From: Bordetella genomosp. 8
GTDB taxonomy: Bacteria; Pseudomonadota; Gammaproteobacteria; Burkholderiales; Burkholderiaceae_B
Direction of reading: 5' to 3'
DNA length: 64,000 nucleotides
Assembly (NCBI RefSeq): GCF_002119685.1
Contig: NZ_CP021108.1
Coordinates: 1,922,001-1,986,000, forward strand
Positions 55,628 to 64,000 of this stretch are shown here, piece by piece. Made by a program: the position numbers and the translations under genes. Within the stretch, counting starts at the first letter, position 1. The number at the start of each line of letters is the position of its first letter. The notes under the pieces are model-generated. The model saw only the letters and a list, made by a program, of their open reading frames with translations. It did not search any database and was not told the origin of the DNA.

Positions 55628-57937
55628 ATGACCGACAGCAATCAACAAGGCCTGTTCGATACCGAATCGGGCGATGACGCCATCACCCTGGGGCGCTACG
55701 CCGAGCAGGCCTATCTGGACTACGCCGTATCCGTCGTCCGCGGCCGCGCGCTGCCCGACGTGGGCGACGGGCAGAAGCCCGTGCAACGCCGCATACTCTA
55801 CGCCATGCAGGCCATGGGCCTGGGGCCCACCGCCAAGCCCGTCAAATCCGCCCGCGTGGTGGGCGACGTGCTGGGTAAATACCATCCGCACGGCGACCAG
55901 GCGGCCTATGACGCCATGGTGCGCATGGCGCAGGGCTTCACCCTGCGCTATCCGCTGGTCGACGGCCAGGGCAACTTCGGTTCGCGCGACGGCGACAACG
56001 CGGCGGCCATGCGCTACACCGAAGCGCGGCTCACGCCCATCGCGCGCCTGCTGCTGGACGAACTCGAAGAAGGCACGGTCGATTTCATCCCGAACTACGA
56101 CGGCAGCCACCAGGAGCCGCAGATGCTGCCGGCCCGCCTGCCGGTCATGCTGCTGAATGGCGCATCCGGCATCGCGGTGGGCATGGCGACGGAGATCCCG
56201 TCGCACAACCTGCGCGAAGTCGCCCAGGCCTGCGTGGCGCTGCTCAAGCAGCCCAAGCTGCCCGACGAAGAGCTCTATGCCCTGGTGCCGGGTCCGGACT
56301 TCGCCGGCGGCGGACAGATCATCACGCCCGCCGAAGACATCGCGCAGATATACAACGGCGGCCGCGGTTCGCTCAAGGCGCGCGCCCGCTGGCAATTCGA
56401 GGAACTCGCGCGCGGCCAATGGCAGCTGGTGGTGACCGAATTGCCGCCCGGCGCCTCGGGCCAGCGCGTGCTGGAAGAGATCGAGGAAATCACCAATCCC
56501 AAGGTCAAGGCCGGCAAGAAGGCCCTGACGGCGGAACAGCAGCAATCCAAGGCGCAGATGCTGGGATTGCTGGACGCCGTGCGCGACGAATCCGGCAAGG
56601 ACGCCGCGGTTCGACTGGTGTTCGAACCGAAGACCTCGCGTGTGGACCGCGACGAATTCGTCAACATCCTGCTGGCGCAGACCAGCATGGAAAGCAGCGT
56701 GCCGGTCAACCTGGTGTGCATCGGCACCGATGGCCGCCCGCGCCAGAAGCCGCTGCGCGAAATCCTGCTGGAATGGCTGGCGTTCCGCACGGACACGGTC
56801 ATCCGCCGCACCCGCCACCGCCTGGACAAGGTCATCGACCGTATCCATGTGCTGGAAGGGCGCATGGTGGTCTACCTGAACGTCGACGAGGTCATCCAGA
56901 CCATACGCGAGGCGGAAGAGCCGCGCGCCGCCTTGATGGCGCGCTTCAAGCTCACCGAGCGGCAGGCCGAGGACATCCTGGAAATGCGCCTGCGCCAGTT
57001 GGCGCGCCTGGACGGCATCAAGGTCGAACAGGAACTGGCCAGCAAGCGCGAAGAACAGCTCAAGCTGCAGGAGCTGCTGGACAATCCCGCATCGCTGAAG
57101 CGCACGATCGTGCGCGAAATCGAAGCCGACGCCAAGCAGTATGGCGACGAACGTCGCACGCTGATCGAGGCGGCCGAACGCGCGGTGATGGAAACGCGCG
57201 TGGTCGACGAGCCCGTCACGGTCATCGTGTCGCAGAAGGGCTGGTTGCGCGCGCGCCAGGGCCATGGCCACGACGCCACGCAATTCGGTTTCAAGCAGGG
57301 CGACGATCTCTATGGCGCGTTCGAGTGCCGCACCACCGATACGCTGATCGCGTTGGGCGACAACGGCCGCGCCTACACCGTGGCGGTGGCCAACCTGCCG
57401 TCGGCGCGCGGCGATGGCCAGCCGGTCACCACGATGATCGACATGGCGTCCGGCACGCGCATCGTCCACATGATCGCCGCGGCGGCGGATACCCGCTGGC
57501 TCTTCACCACCCAGGGCGGCTTCGGTTTCATCGCCCGGCTGGGCGACATGACCAGCCGCCAGCGCGGCGGCAAGCAGTTCGTGACCCTGGAAGAAGGCGA
57601 CGCCTTGTTGCGTCCGGTGCCGGTGTTCGAAGGCGCGCTGCGGCTGGCCCTGCTGTCGGCCAAGGGCAAGTTCCTGGTGTTCGGGCTGGACGAGGTCAAG
57701 ACGCTGGCCGGCGGCGGCCGCGGGACCATCCTGATGGGACTGGACGGCAACGATACGCTGGCGCAGGTGGTGCCCATCGGCGCCGGCGGCCTGCGCGCCA
57801 CGGGGATGTACCGCAACAAGCAGGTCGAGGACATCCTCGCCGGGACCAGCCTGCAGCCTTACGTGGGCAAGCGCGCCCGCAAGGGGCGGCAGTTGGACGT
57901 GCGTCCCAAGCAACCTTTGCTGTCGCCCGTGCTCTAG
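55628..57937 (+). CDS. parC: DNA topoisomerase IV subunit A
   Basis: Breakage-reunion subunit of topoisomerase IV. Its 769 residues have the ParC plan: winged-helix domain with the catalytic Tyr130 ([10 protein letters not shown]), tower and coiled-coil regions, and a degenerate beta-pinwheel C-terminal domain from about 500. The quinolone-resistance region reads [16 protein letters not shown], so the position equal to E. coli Ser80 is Gln91 and that equal to Glu84 is Asp95. It is co-directional with parE and ends at a very strong terminator. Confidence 0.97.
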   Translation: MTDSNQQGLFDTESGDDAITLGRYAEQAYLDYAVSVVRGRALPDVGDGQKPVQRRILYAMQAMGLGPTAKPVKSARVVGDVLGKYHPHGDQAAYDAMVRMAQGFTLRYPLVDGQGNFGSRDGDNAAAMRYTEARLTPIARLLLDELEEGTVDFIPNYDGSHQEPQMLPARLPVMLLNGASGIAVGMATEIPSHNLREVAQACVALLKQPKLPDEELYALVPGPDFAGGGQIITPAEDIAQIYNGGRGSLKARARWQFEELARGQWQLVVTELPPGASGQRVLEEIEEITNPKVKAGKKALTAEQQQSKAQMLGLLDAVRDESGKDAAVRLVFEPKTSRVDRDEFVNILLAQTSMESSVPVNLVCIGTDGRPRQKPLREILLEWLAFRTDTVIRRTRHRLDKVIDRIHVLEGRMVVYLNVDEVIQTIREAEEPRAALMARFKLTERQAEDILEMRLRQLARLDGIKVEQELASKREEQLKLQELLDNPASLKRTIVREIEADAKQYGDERRTLIEAAERAVMETRVVDEPVTVIVSQKGWLRARQGHGHDATQFGFKQGDDLYGAFECRTTDTLIALGDNGRAYTVAVANLPSARGDGQPVTTMIDMASGTRIVHMIAAAADTRWLFTTQGGFGFIARLGDMTSRQRGGKQFVTLEEGDALLRPVPVFEGALRLALLSAKGKFLVFGLDEVKTLAGGGRGTILMGLDGNDTLAQVVPIGAGGLRATGMYRNKQVEDILAGTSLQPYVGKRARKGRQLDVRPKQPLLSPVL

Positions 57938-57960
57938 CAGGCGCGGCAACGCGGTTGGCC

Positions 57961-57994
57961 AACGGTTCCAGGAATCCTGGAACCGTTTTTTTTT
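57961..57994 (+). terminator. Intrinsic terminator after parC
   Basis: A 13-bp perfect stem (aacggttccagga / tcctggaaccgtt) is followed by a run of about nine T. It separates the parEC transcript from the ectoine operon. Confidence 0.95.
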
Positions 57995-58055
57995 GCCGGA
58001 ATGCGGGTGCCGGACAGGCGCCAGGTAAAAAAAGGTGACAGGCGTGGGCTAGGGG

Positions 58056-58084
58056 TTCACCCGGATGACTCTTGTCGATATAAT
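58056..58084 (+). promoter_or_regulatory. Sigma-70 promoter of ectR-ectABCD
   Basis: TTCACC (58056-58061), a 17-base spacer, then a perfect TATAAT (58079-58084) in an AT-rich tract unusual for this genome. The predicted transcript would start near 58091, giving a leader of about 77 bases before the MarR gene. Confidence 0.7.
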
Positions 58085-58098
58085 TCGTACTCAAATCA

Positions 58099-58126
58099 AT
58101 TCAACAGAACTAATTCTGGTTGGAAT
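58099..58126. promoter_or_regulatory. Palindrome just downstream of the promoter, candidate EctR operator
   Basis: Arms attcaacagaa and ttctggttggaat flank CTAA; they match throughout except for two extra bases in the right arm. The site falls at about +9 to +36 of the predicted transcript. MarR proteins bind such palindromes, so self-repression of the ectoine operon is likely. Confidence 0.6.
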
Positions 58127-58167
58127 TTTATCGAACCGATTCATTTCAGTACCTGACTTCAGTGCCT

Positions 58168-58731
58168 ATGACTGAACCCAATCACACCGAAACCGCCGCG
58201 CCCGTGCCGTCCGCCCAGCAGTACGACCTGCGCATCCTGCGCGCGCTGCGCCGGATCACCCGCTCGATCGCACTGCATTCGCGGCAATTGGCGGCGGTCA
58301 GCCATATCACCGCGCCCCAGCTGATGTGCCTGCGTACCGTGATCGAGCGCGGTCCCCTGACGTCCACCGCCATCAGCCGCGAGATCCACGTCAGCCCCAG
58401 CACCGTGGTGGGCATCCTCGACCGCCTGGAAGACAAGGGCCTGGTACGCCGCGAACGTGGCAAGGAAGACCGCCGCACGGTTTTCGTCACCGCCACGGTC
58501 CCCGGCATCGAGCTCGCCAAGCAGGCGCCGTCGCCGCTGCAGAAGCATCTGGCCGACGCCCTCAATGCGCTGCCCGAACTGGAGCAGGCCACCATCACCC
58601 TGTCGCTGGAGCGCATCGTCGCACTGATGGAGCAGGGCGGCCAGGCGGCTCCGGCCGACGCCCATGACCATTCGCCCATCCTGGACGTGCCGACTTCCGG
58701 TCCGGCGCCGGAATCGGGGCTGGTGGTATGA
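58168..58731 (+). CDS. ectR: MarR-family regulator of the ectoine operon (EctR-like)
   Basis: Winged-helix repressor of 187 residues. The MarR core is clear: [24 protein letters not shown], then the recognition helix in [19 protein letters not shown] and the wing [15 protein letters not shown]. Its ATG at 58168 is preferred over a TTG at 58120, which lies inside the leader. The stop overlaps the ectA start (ATGA), so regulator and pathway are co-translated. EctR-type MarR proteins control ectoine genes in several halotolerant bacteria. The symbol is given by context and family, not by close sequence match. Confidence 0.85.
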   Translation: MTEPNHTETAAPVPSAQQYDLRILRALRRITRSIALHSRQLAAVSHITAPQLMCLRTVIERGPLTSTAISREIHVSPSTVVGILDRLEDKGLVRRERGKEDRRTVFVTATVPGIELAKQAPSPLQKHLADALNALPELEQATITLSLERIVALMEQGGQAAPADAHDHSPILDVPTSGPAPESGLVV

Positions 58732-59276
58732 GGGAAGCGGTCATCACGCGCGCGGCGGATACCCTCGCCGTGCAGGACATCTCCCCTCTTTTCAGGACAC
58801 CGCGGGTCGCGGACGGCGCGGCCATCCACGCCTTGGTCGCCGCCTGCCCGCCGCTGGACGTGAATACCGTCTATGCCTATCTGCTGCTCTGCGAGCATTT
58901 CGCGCAGACCTGCGTGGTGGCCGAAAGCCCCGATGGCGGTATCGACGGCTTCGTGTCGGCCTACGTGCCCCCGGGGCAATCGCAGCGGCTGTTCATCTGG
59001 CAGGTCGCGGTGCACGAGCGTGCCCGCGGCGATCGCCTGGCGCGGCGCATGTTGCACGCGCTGCTGCGTCGTCCCGCGCTGGCCGGCATACGGTATCTGG
59101 AAACCACCGTCGGCCCCGACAACCACGCGTCCCGGCGCACCTTCACCCGCCTGGCCGCCGATCTCGGCGCCCCGGTGGCCGAGCAGCCTTTCTTCGACAG
59201 GCAGCTCTTCGGCCAGGCCGAGCACGACGACGAAATGCTGATCCGGGTGGGGCCCCTGGCCTCCATCCCGCGTTGA
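58728..59276 (+). CDS. ectA: L-2,4-diaminobutyrate N-gamma-acetyltransferase
   Basis: GNAT acetyltransferase that acetylates diaminobutyrate, the second step of ectoine synthesis. Of 182 residues, the acetyl-CoA site is [19 protein letters not shown], followed by [17 protein letters not shown]. The substrate region [19 protein letters not shown] and [15 protein letters not shown] are ectA hallmarks. It overlaps ectR by 4 bases. A 101-base gap with a hairpin separates it from ectB. Confidence 0.95.
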   Translation: MREAVITRAADTLAVQDISPLFRTPRVADGAAIHALVAACPPLDVNTVYAYLLLCEHFAQTCVVAESPDGGIDGFVSAYVPPGQSQRLFIWQVAVHERARGDRLARRMLHALLRRPALAGIRYLETTVGPDNHASRRTFTRLAADLGAPVAEQPFFDRQLFGQAEHDDEMLIRVGPLASIPR

Positions 59277-59308
59277 GCCCGTCGGCGCGTTCCCATTGAC
59301 ATCGAGCA

Positions 59309-59337
59309 GGGCGTGCCGCCTTTCGTGGCGCACGCCC
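59309..59337 (+). other. Hairpin in the ectA-ectB intercistronic gap
   Basis: gggcgtgc and gcacgccc form a stem that extends by three more pairs past a one-base bulge, with a TTTCGT loop. No T-tract follows. It could adjust the relative amounts of EctA and EctBCD messages, or simply be GC-rich background. Confidence 0.4.
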
Positions 59338-59377
59338 ATGCCCGGCATCACCCATTCATCAGCAAGGAGAAAACGAT

Positions 59378-60685
59378 ATGGACCTGAAAATATTCGATCG
59401 CATGGAGTCGGAAGTACGTGGCTACATACGTTCCTTTCCAGTGATATTCAATCAGGCGCGCGGCTCCCTGCTGATCGACGAGGAAGGCACCGAGTACATC
59501 GACTTCTTCAGCGGCGCGGGCACCCTGAACTATGGGCACAACAATCCCCTGTTCAAGGCGCGCCTGATCGACTACCTGGCGTCGGACGGCGTCGTGCATG
59601 GCCTGGACATGGCCACCAGCGCCAAGAAGCACTTCCTGGAAACGGTGGACCGGGTACTCCTGAAGCCGCGCAACTGGCAGTACACGCTGCAGTTTACCGG
59701 CCCCACCGGCACGAACGCGGTGGAAGCGGCGCTGAAGCTCGCGCGCCAGGTCAAGGGGCGTACCAACATCATTTCGTTCACGCATGCCTTTCACGGCGTC
59801 AGCGGCGGTTCGCTGCAGGCCACGGCGAACGCCAAGTTCCGCGACGCGGCCGGCTATCCGCTGAACAACACCTCCTTCATGCCCTATGACGGCTACTTCG
59901 GGCCGGACGTCGATACCATGGCCTACCTGGAGCGCATGCTGGACGATCCCAGCAGCGGCATGGACAAGCCGGCGGCGGTGATCGTCGAGACGGTGCAGGG
60001 CGAAGGCGGCGTCAACGTCGCCACCCTGCGTTGGCTGAAGGAACTGGAAAAGGTCTGCCGCCGCCACGACATGCTGCTGATCGTGGATGACATCCAGGTG
60101 GGCTGCGGCCGCACCGGCAATTTCTTCAGCTTCGAAACCGCCGGCATCCGCCCGGACATCATCACACTGTCCAAGTCGCTGTCGGGCTTCGGCCTGCCCA
60201 TGTCGCTGGTGCTGATGAAGCCCGAGCTGGACGTGTGGAAGCCGGGCGCGCACAGCGGCACCTTCCGCGGCAACAACCTGGCGTTCGTCACGGCCGCGGC
60301 GGCGCTCGATACGTACTGGGCAGACCAGGCGTTCGCCGGCGAAGTGCTGCGCAAGGAAAGGCTGGTGCGCGACTGGCTGGAAAACCTGGCCCACAGCTAT
60401 CCGGGCAGCGGCCTGGTGGTGCGGGGCAGGGGGCTGATCCAGGGCCTGGTTACGGCCAGCCAGCCGGAACTTGCCAACCGCATCGCGCGCAAGGCGTTCG
60501 AACGCGGCGTCGTCATCGAAACGTCCGGTGCGCACGACGAAGTGCTCAAGCTGCTGCCGGCGCTGACCATCGAAGACGACCTGCTCAAGCGCGGCCTGGA
60601 CGCCATCGAAGCCAGCGTGGCCGACGTGCTGGCCGAAGCCGGGCAATCCGCCCGCATCCTTAAATTCGGAGGAAAACGCCAATGA
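59378..60685 (+). CDS. ectB: Diaminobutyrate--2-oxoglutarate transaminase
   Basis: PLP-dependent class III aminotransferase that makes L-2,4-diaminobutyrate from aspartate semialdehyde, the first step of ectoine synthesis. Its 435 residues include the cofactor-binding FTGPTGTNAVEAALKLAR, VDDIQVGCGRTGNFFSFE and the PLP Lys266 in TLSKSLSGFGLP. The N-terminus (IFDRMESEVRGYIRSFP) is typical of EctB. An aaggag site lies 8 bases before the ATG. It overlaps ectC by 4 bases. No aspartokinase gene (ask_ect) is attached to the operon, so precursor supply relies on the general enzyme. Confidence 0.97.
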   Translation: MDLKIFDRMESEVRGYIRSFPVIFNQARGSLLIDEEGTEYIDFFSGAGTLNYGHNNPLFKARLIDYLASDGVVHGLDMATSAKKHFLETVDRVLLKPRNWQYTLQFTGPTGTNAVEAALKLARQVKGRTNIISFTHAFHGVSGGSLQATANAKFRDAAGYPLNNTSFMPYDGYFGPDVDTMAYLERMLDDPSSGMDKPAAVIVETVQGEGGVNVATLRWLKELEKVCRRHDMLLIVDDIQVGCGRTGNFFSFETAGIRPDIITLSKSLSGFGLPMSLVLMKPELDVWKPGAHSGTFRGNNLAFVTAAAALDTYWADQAFAGEVLRKERLVRDWLENLAHSYPGSGLVVRGRGLIQGLVTASQPELANRIARKAFERGVVIETSGAHDEVLKLLPALTIEDDLLKRGLDAIEASVADVLAEAGQSARILKFGGKRQ

Positions 60686-61080
60686 TTGTACGCAACGTCA
60701 ACGACGTCATCGGGACCAAGGACGAAGTCCGCACCGATACCTGGATGAGCCGGCGCGTGCTGCTCAAGAAAGATGGCATGGGCTTCTCTTTCCACGAGAC
60801 CACCATCTTCCCGGGCACCCGCACGCACATCCATTACCGCAATCACCTGGAAGCCGTCTGGTGCATCGAAGGCGACGGTTCGCTCGAAACCATCGCCGAC
60901 GGCAAGCGGTACGAACTCGGCCCGGGCGTGGTCTACGCCCTGAACGAGAACGACGAACACTGGCTGTGCGGCGGCGAAAAGCCGTTGCGCGTCATCTGCG
61001 TTTTCAATCCGCCCCTGACCGGACAGGAAGTGCATGACAAGAACGGCGTGTATCCGCTGCCCGAAAAGGCAGCGGCCTGA
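60682..61080 (+). CDS. ectC: L-ectoine synthase
   Basis: Cupin-fold cyclase that closes N-gamma-acetyl-diaminobutyrate to ectoine. Its 132 residues are the normal size. Landmarks are MIVRNVNDVIGT at the start, SFHETTIFPGTRTHIHYRNH, and the cupin core AVWCIEGDGSLETIADGK followed by YALNENDEHWL. The iron and substrate residues (Glu and His of this region) are present. It is translationally coupled to ectB through ATGA, and ectD follows after 40 bases. Confidence 0.98.
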   Translation: MIVRNVNDVIGTKDEVRTDTWMSRRVLLKKDGMGFSFHETTIFPGTRTHIHYRNHLEAVWCIEGDGSLETIADGKRYELGPGVVYALNENDEHWLCGGEKPLRVICVFNPPLTGQEVHDKNGVYPLPEKAAA

Positions 61081-61120
61081 TGCCGCGCGTCCGTCAAGAA
61101 TTACGCAAGGAGATACGACG

Positions 61121-62044
61121 ATGATTTCACCTGCCAAAGACCGCTATGCGTCGCGCACCGATCGCAGCGCCGGCATCGTCGCCCGTCACGATCCCGTCGT
61201 GTACGAGGACGGGCGCTATGCCGACGCCCTGTCGCCGGAACAGGTGCAGGCCTATGACCGCGACGGCTTCCTGCTGCTGGAGAACCTGATCCCGCAGGCC
61301 GAGGTCGACGCGCTGATCGCCGAGATCGCGCGCATGTCGCGCGACCCCGCCATCATCCGCCGCGAAGAATGCATCACCGAACCGGGCAGCAATGCCGTCC
61401 GGTCCATCTTCATGGTGCACCAGCTCAGTTCGCTGATCTCGCGCCTGACGCGGGATCCGCGCTTGGTCAACGTGGCGCGGCAGATCCTGGGATCCGAGGT
61501 CTACATCCACCAGTCGCGCGCCAATATGAAGCCAGGCTTCAAGGGCAAGGAATTCTATTGGCATTCGGATTTCGAGACCTGGCACGTGGAAGACGGCATG
61601 CCGGCGATGCGGGCGCTCAGTTGCTCGGTGCTGCTGACCGACAACAATGCCTGCAACGGTCCGCTGATGCTGGTGCCGGGCTCGCACCGGCAGTTCATTT
61701 CCTGCATAGGCGAAACACCGCAGGATCATTACAAGCACTCGTTGAAGAAGCAGGAATACGGCGTGCCGGACGCGATCAGCCTGCAACTGCTGGCCGAGCA
61801 GGGCGGCATCCAGGCGATGACCGGCAAGGCTGGCTCGGTGGTGTTCTTCGACTGCAATACCATGCACGGATCGAACAGCAATATTTCGCCGTGGCCCCGG
61901 TCGAATGTGTTCATGGTCTACAACAGCATGGAAAACGTGCTGGGTGCGCCGAAGTACGGCCTGGCCCCGCGTCCGGAGCATATCGCCACCCGCGCCGGCG
62001 TCAAGGCGCTGACGCCCCTGGACGCGTTGAAGCTGGTGGGTTGA
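61121..62044 (+). CDS. ectD: Ectoine 5-hydroxylase
   Basis: Iron(II)/2-oxoglutarate dioxygenase that turns ectoine into 5-hydroxyectoine, a better protectant against heat and drying. Of 307 residues, the 2-His-1-Asp facial triad is visible as His148 and Asp150 (FYWHSDFETWH) and His249 (TMHGSNSNISPWPR). The PhyH-like N-terminus DGFLLLENLIPQAEVDAL and the ectoine-binding QSRANMKPGFKGKEF are conserved. An aaggaga site precedes the ATG. It is the last gene of the operon. The promoter of the next gene begins at its stop codon. Confidence 0.97.
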   Translation: MISPAKDRYASRTDRSAGIVARHDPVVYEDGRYADALSPEQVQAYDRDGFLLLENLIPQAEVDALIAEIARMSRDPAIIRREECITEPGSNAVRSIFMVHQLSSLISRLTRDPRLVNVARQILGSEVYIHQSRANMKPGFKGKEFYWHSDFETWHVEDGMPAMRALSCSVLLTDNNACNGPLMLVPGSHRQFISCIGETPQDHYKHSLKKQEYGVPDAISLQLLAEQGGIQAMTGKAGSVVFFDCNTMHGSNSNISPWPRSNVFMVYNSMENVLGAPKYGLAPRPEHIATRAGVKALTPLDALKLVG

Positions 62045-62068
62045 ACTGGCCGGGATAATTGCTATGCT
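62041..62068 (+). promoter_or_regulatory. Probable sigma-70 promoter of the MOSC gene
   Basis: TTGAAC (62041-62046), a 16-base spacer, then TATGCT (62063-62068) preceded by TGC-like extended -10 bases. The -35 overlaps the ectD stop codon. Confidence 0.5.
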
Positions 62069-62100
62069 TCGGCGGTTCTCGCGCCTACCCGTCGCTCGCC

Positions 62101-62979
62101 ATGTCCCTGTTCGTCCGCAGCCTGCATACCTATCCCGTCAAGTCCTGCGCGGGCATCGCCGTCGATGCGTCGGCGATCGACGGCGCCGGCCTGGCGTACG
62201 ACCGCCGCTGGCTGGTCATCTCCGGCGCGCGGTTCCTGACGCAGCGCCAGGTGCCCTCCATGGCCCTGGTCGGTACCGCGCTGACCGCCACGCATCTGCA
62301 GTTGCGCGCGCCGGGCATGCCCCTGCTGGAAGTGCCCCTGGACGGGTCGGATCTGGCCGCCATCACCGAAACCGTCACGGTCTGGCGCGACACCTTTCCC
62401 GCGCACGCCGAAAGCACGGCCGCGGCGCAATGGTTCACCGATTTTCTCGGCCTTCCCTGCCGCCTCTTCAAGATCGACGTCCCGGCCGCCGGCCGTGCCG
62501 TCAGTCCCGACTGGGTGGGGCGCTGGCGCGGCGAACATCGCGAGCTGGCCGACGGTTTCGACGGCAGGCATCTTTTCGGGTTCGCCGATGGCTACCCGGT
62601 GCTGATCGCCAACCAGGCCTCGCTGGATGAATTGAACCAGCGGCTGCTCGTCAAGGGGCGGGACCCGGTTCCCATGGATCGCTTCCGCCCCAACGTCGTC
62701 CTGGACGGCGACGACCTTGGTGCCTACGACGAAGACCATATCGCCCTGTTCGCACGCGGTGACGACATCCGCCTGGCGGTGGTCAAGCCGTGTACCCGCT
62801 GCAGCATTCCGGATGTCGATCAGGCGACCGGCCGGGCGGGCGACGAGCCCGGCCTGACCCTGACCGCCACGCGCAGCCTGGACCTCGGGGTGGTTTTCGG
62901 CCAGAACGCCATCGTCGACGCCTGCCCAGGCGCGATCCTGCGCGTGGGCGACCCGATCTCGGCGGAATGGAAGTTCTAG
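62101..62979 (+). CDS. MOSC-domain protein (YcbX-like)
   Basis: A 292-residue protein with the MOSC N-terminal beta-barrel (VRSLHTYPVKSCAGIAVDA, YDRRWLVIS) and a C-terminal MOSC domain. The conserved Cys of the molybdenum ligand is in KPCTRCSIPDVDQATG. YcbX-type enzymes are molybdoenzymes that reduce N-hydroxylated compounds and relate to mitochondrial mARC. The fused ferredoxin domain found in E. coli YcbX is absent (the protein ends ISAEWKF), so an outside electron donor is needed. The ATG at 62101 gives the usual N-terminus. The iron-sulfur reductase gene at 63434 could in principle supply electrons. Confidence 0.88.
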   Translation: MSLFVRSLHTYPVKSCAGIAVDASAIDGAGLAYDRRWLVISGARFLTQRQVPSMALVGTALTATHLQLRAPGMPLLEVPLDGSDLAAITETVTVWRDTFPAHAESTAAAQWFTDFLGLPCRLFKIDVPAAGRAVSPDWVGRWRGEHRELADGFDGRHLFGFADGYPVLIANQASLDELNQRLLVKGRDPVPMDRFRPNVVLDGDDLGAYDEDHIALFARGDDIRLAVVKPCTRCSIPDVDQATGRAGDEPGLTLTATRSLDLGVVFGQNAIVDACPGAILRVGDPISAEWKF

Positions 62980-62998
62980 CGTCCCGCGCGGCTTTCCG

Positions 62999-63316
62999 CT
63001 ACGACGCCGACAGTTTCAGGCCGATCAGCCCGACGACGATCAGGCCGACGCTGGCCAGGCGCACCCAGCCCATGCTTTCCCCGAACAGGATGACGCCGGC
63101 GATGAAGGCGCCCACCGTTCCGATGCCCACCCATACCGCGTAGGCCGTGCCCAGCGGCAGCGTGCGCATGGCGATCGCCAGCAGCCAGACGCTGGCCACC
63201 ATGCCGACGACGGTGATGGCGGAAGGAACGAGCCGGGTAAAGCCGTCCGTGTATTTCAGGCCCACGGCCCAGACGACTTCACATAATCCGGCGACGAACA
63301 GGATGACCCAGGTCAT
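62999..63316 (-). CDS. sugE: Small multidrug-resistance family exporter, guanidinium-type (Gdx/SugE)
   Basis: Four-helix inner-membrane antiporter of 105 residues. It follows the Gdx (SugE) branch of the SMR family closely: the proton- and substrate-binding Glu13 is in [18 protein letters not shown], and [18 protein letters not shown] and the ending [13 protein letters not shown] are subtype marks. Gdx proteins export guanidinium; EmrE-type drug pumps differ at these spots. I looked for a guanidine riboswitch in the leader and found none. A perfect TATAAT lies 66 bases upstream. It is convergent with the MOSC gene. Confidence 0.92.
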   Translation of the reverse strand: MTWVILFVAGLCEVVWAVGLKYTDGFTRLVPSAITVVGMVASVWLLAIAMRTLPLGTAYAVWVGIGTVGAFIAGVILFGESMGWVRLASVGLIVVGLIGLKLSAS

Positions 63317-63381
63317 GGACGGCTTTCCGGCGCATAGGCTGCGATGGCGGCCCCGGGTGCGCCTGTCCCGGGACGGCAAAA

Positions 63382-63387
63382 ATTATA
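63382..63387 (-). promoter_or_regulatory. -10 hexamer of sugE
   Basis: TATAAT on the minus strand, exact consensus. No good -35 is visible at the proper distance. The overlapping TAGAAT on the + strand (63386-63391) could serve the divergent reductase gene. Confidence 0.4.
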
Positions 63388-63433
63388 GAATGTCCGATTC
63401 GGCACCCTCACGCTCCACTGCTACCGACGCGCC

Positions 63434-64000
63434 ATGACGTTCCAGGTCACCCTCACGCCCAGCCAACACCAGTTCAAGATAGAAGACGGTCAGACCGTGC
63501 TCGACGCCGCCCTGGCCGCGGGCTACGTCCTGCCCTACAGCTGCCGCAGCGGCGCTTGTTCGACCTGCAAGGGCAAGGTGCTGTCCGGGGACTACGACGC
63601 GGGACCCTATCCCGCCCAGATCCTGGCGCCCGAAGAGCTGGCCGCCGGCTTTACCCTGCTGTGCCAGGCGCGTCCTTCGTCCGACCTGCTGGTCGAATCG
63701 GCCGAGGTGCGCCTCGCCAGCGATATCCAGATCCGCAAGCTGCCGGTGCGCGTGCAGGCCCTGGAGCGGATCGGGGCGGATGTCGCGGTCATCAAATTGC
63801 AACTGCCCGCTTCGGAGACTTTTCGCTTCCATGCGGGGCAGTACGTTGAACTGATATTGAAGGAAGGCCGGCGCCGCAGCTATTCCATGGCGACGCCGCC
63901 CCATGCCGGCAGTCCGCTCGAGCTGCACATCCGCCACATGCCCGGCGGCTACTTCACCGATCACGTGTTCGGCACCGGCGCCACGCAGATGAAGGAACGG
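63434..64000 (+). CDS. 2Fe-2S ferredoxin/FAD oxidoreductase (CDP-6-deoxy-delta-3,4-glucoseen reductase family), 3' partial
   Basis: The first 189 codons of an iron-sulfur flavoprotein reductase; the gene runs off the right edge. An N-terminal plant-type ferredoxin domain has all four cluster cysteines (Cys37, Cys42, Cys45 in YSCRSGACSTC, and Cys77 in LLCQARP). An FAD-binding ferredoxin-reductase domain follows, with RRSYSMATPP as the flavin motif. The N-terminal ferredoxin placement matches the AscD-like proteins named after CDP-glucoseen reductase, common in Bordetella relatives, where the true substrate is usually unknown. The missing part should hold the NAD-binding domain. Confidence 0.92.
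   Translation, partial: MTFQVTLTPSQHQFKIEDGQTVLDAALAAGYVLPYSCRSGACSTCKGKVLSGDYDAGPYPAQILAPEELAAGFTLLCQARPSSDLLVESAEVRLASDIQIRKLPVRVQALERIGADVAVIKLQLPASETFRFHAGQYVELILKEGRRRSYSMATPPHAGSPLELHIRHMPGGYFTDHVFGTGATQMKER

Overview
The window is a GC-rich chromosomal segment of a betaproteobacterium in the family Alcaligenaceae, most like Bordetella or Achromobacter. The evidence is the pdxJ-acpS-nagZ-uvrC-pgsA order, two Bug-family (Bordetella uptake gene) binding proteins, a QueF/QueH queuosine route, and 3'-flanking GC-rich repeats of the kind common in this group. Genus is inferred from protein resemblance only. I see no tRNA or rRNA gene, CRISPR array, insertion sequence, integrase or phage gene. 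Gene density is high and only one gap (about 53.3-53.6 kb) exceeds 300 bases.

Layout. 0-8.2 kb: a regulator with a degenerate receiver, then pdxJ-acpS-nagZ-uvrC-pgsA, with an enolase-superfamily gene translationally coupled to pgsA and a Bug protein. 8.3-11 kb: queF and an ABC-2 exporter pair. 11-14 kb: a heat-shock operon (small Hsp20 plus a Lon protease) behind a recognisable sigma-32 promoter. 14-20 kb: two uncharacterised membrane proteins, an NlpD-like lipoprotein, then a response regulator-sensor kinase-DegP module. 20-27.5 kb: trehalose and alpha-glucan genes (otsB, otsA, a GH133-type debranching enzyme, a GH63-type enzyme). 27.5-37.6 kb: a stand-alone Lon N-domain protein, an osmoprotectant-type binding protein fused to its permease, a second Bug protein, nudF-DUF1810, bglX, folE, a secreted hydrolase and a LysR regulator divergent from aceB. 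39-48 kb: clpB (second sigma-32 promoter), a ThDP enzyme, queH and glnE. 48-58 kb: yhdP, rho, trxA, parE and parC. 58-62 kb: a MarR regulator with the ectoine/5-hydroxyectoine operon ectABCD. 62-64 kb: a MOSC protein, a Gdx/SugE-type exporter and the start of a ferredoxin-reductase gene.

How the genes work together. Two themes stand out. The first is osmoprotection: trehalose synthesis, ectoine and hydroxyectoine synthesis, and a compatible-solute-type transporter lie within 35 kb. The second is protein quality control: Hsp20-Lon, ClpB, DegP with its own two-component system, and a Lon N-domain protein. Most of the rest is housekeeping.

No wholly new multi-gene system is evident. The best leads are regulatory and structural. 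They are a perfect inverted repeat over the -35 of the Hsp20-Lon promoter, a perfect T-N11-A palindrome over the aceB -35, a palindrome just downstream of the ectR promoter, a CTTAR direct repeat before degP, and a family of short GC-rich tandem repeats at gene 3' ends. One 14-bp repeat unit recurs at three distant loci.
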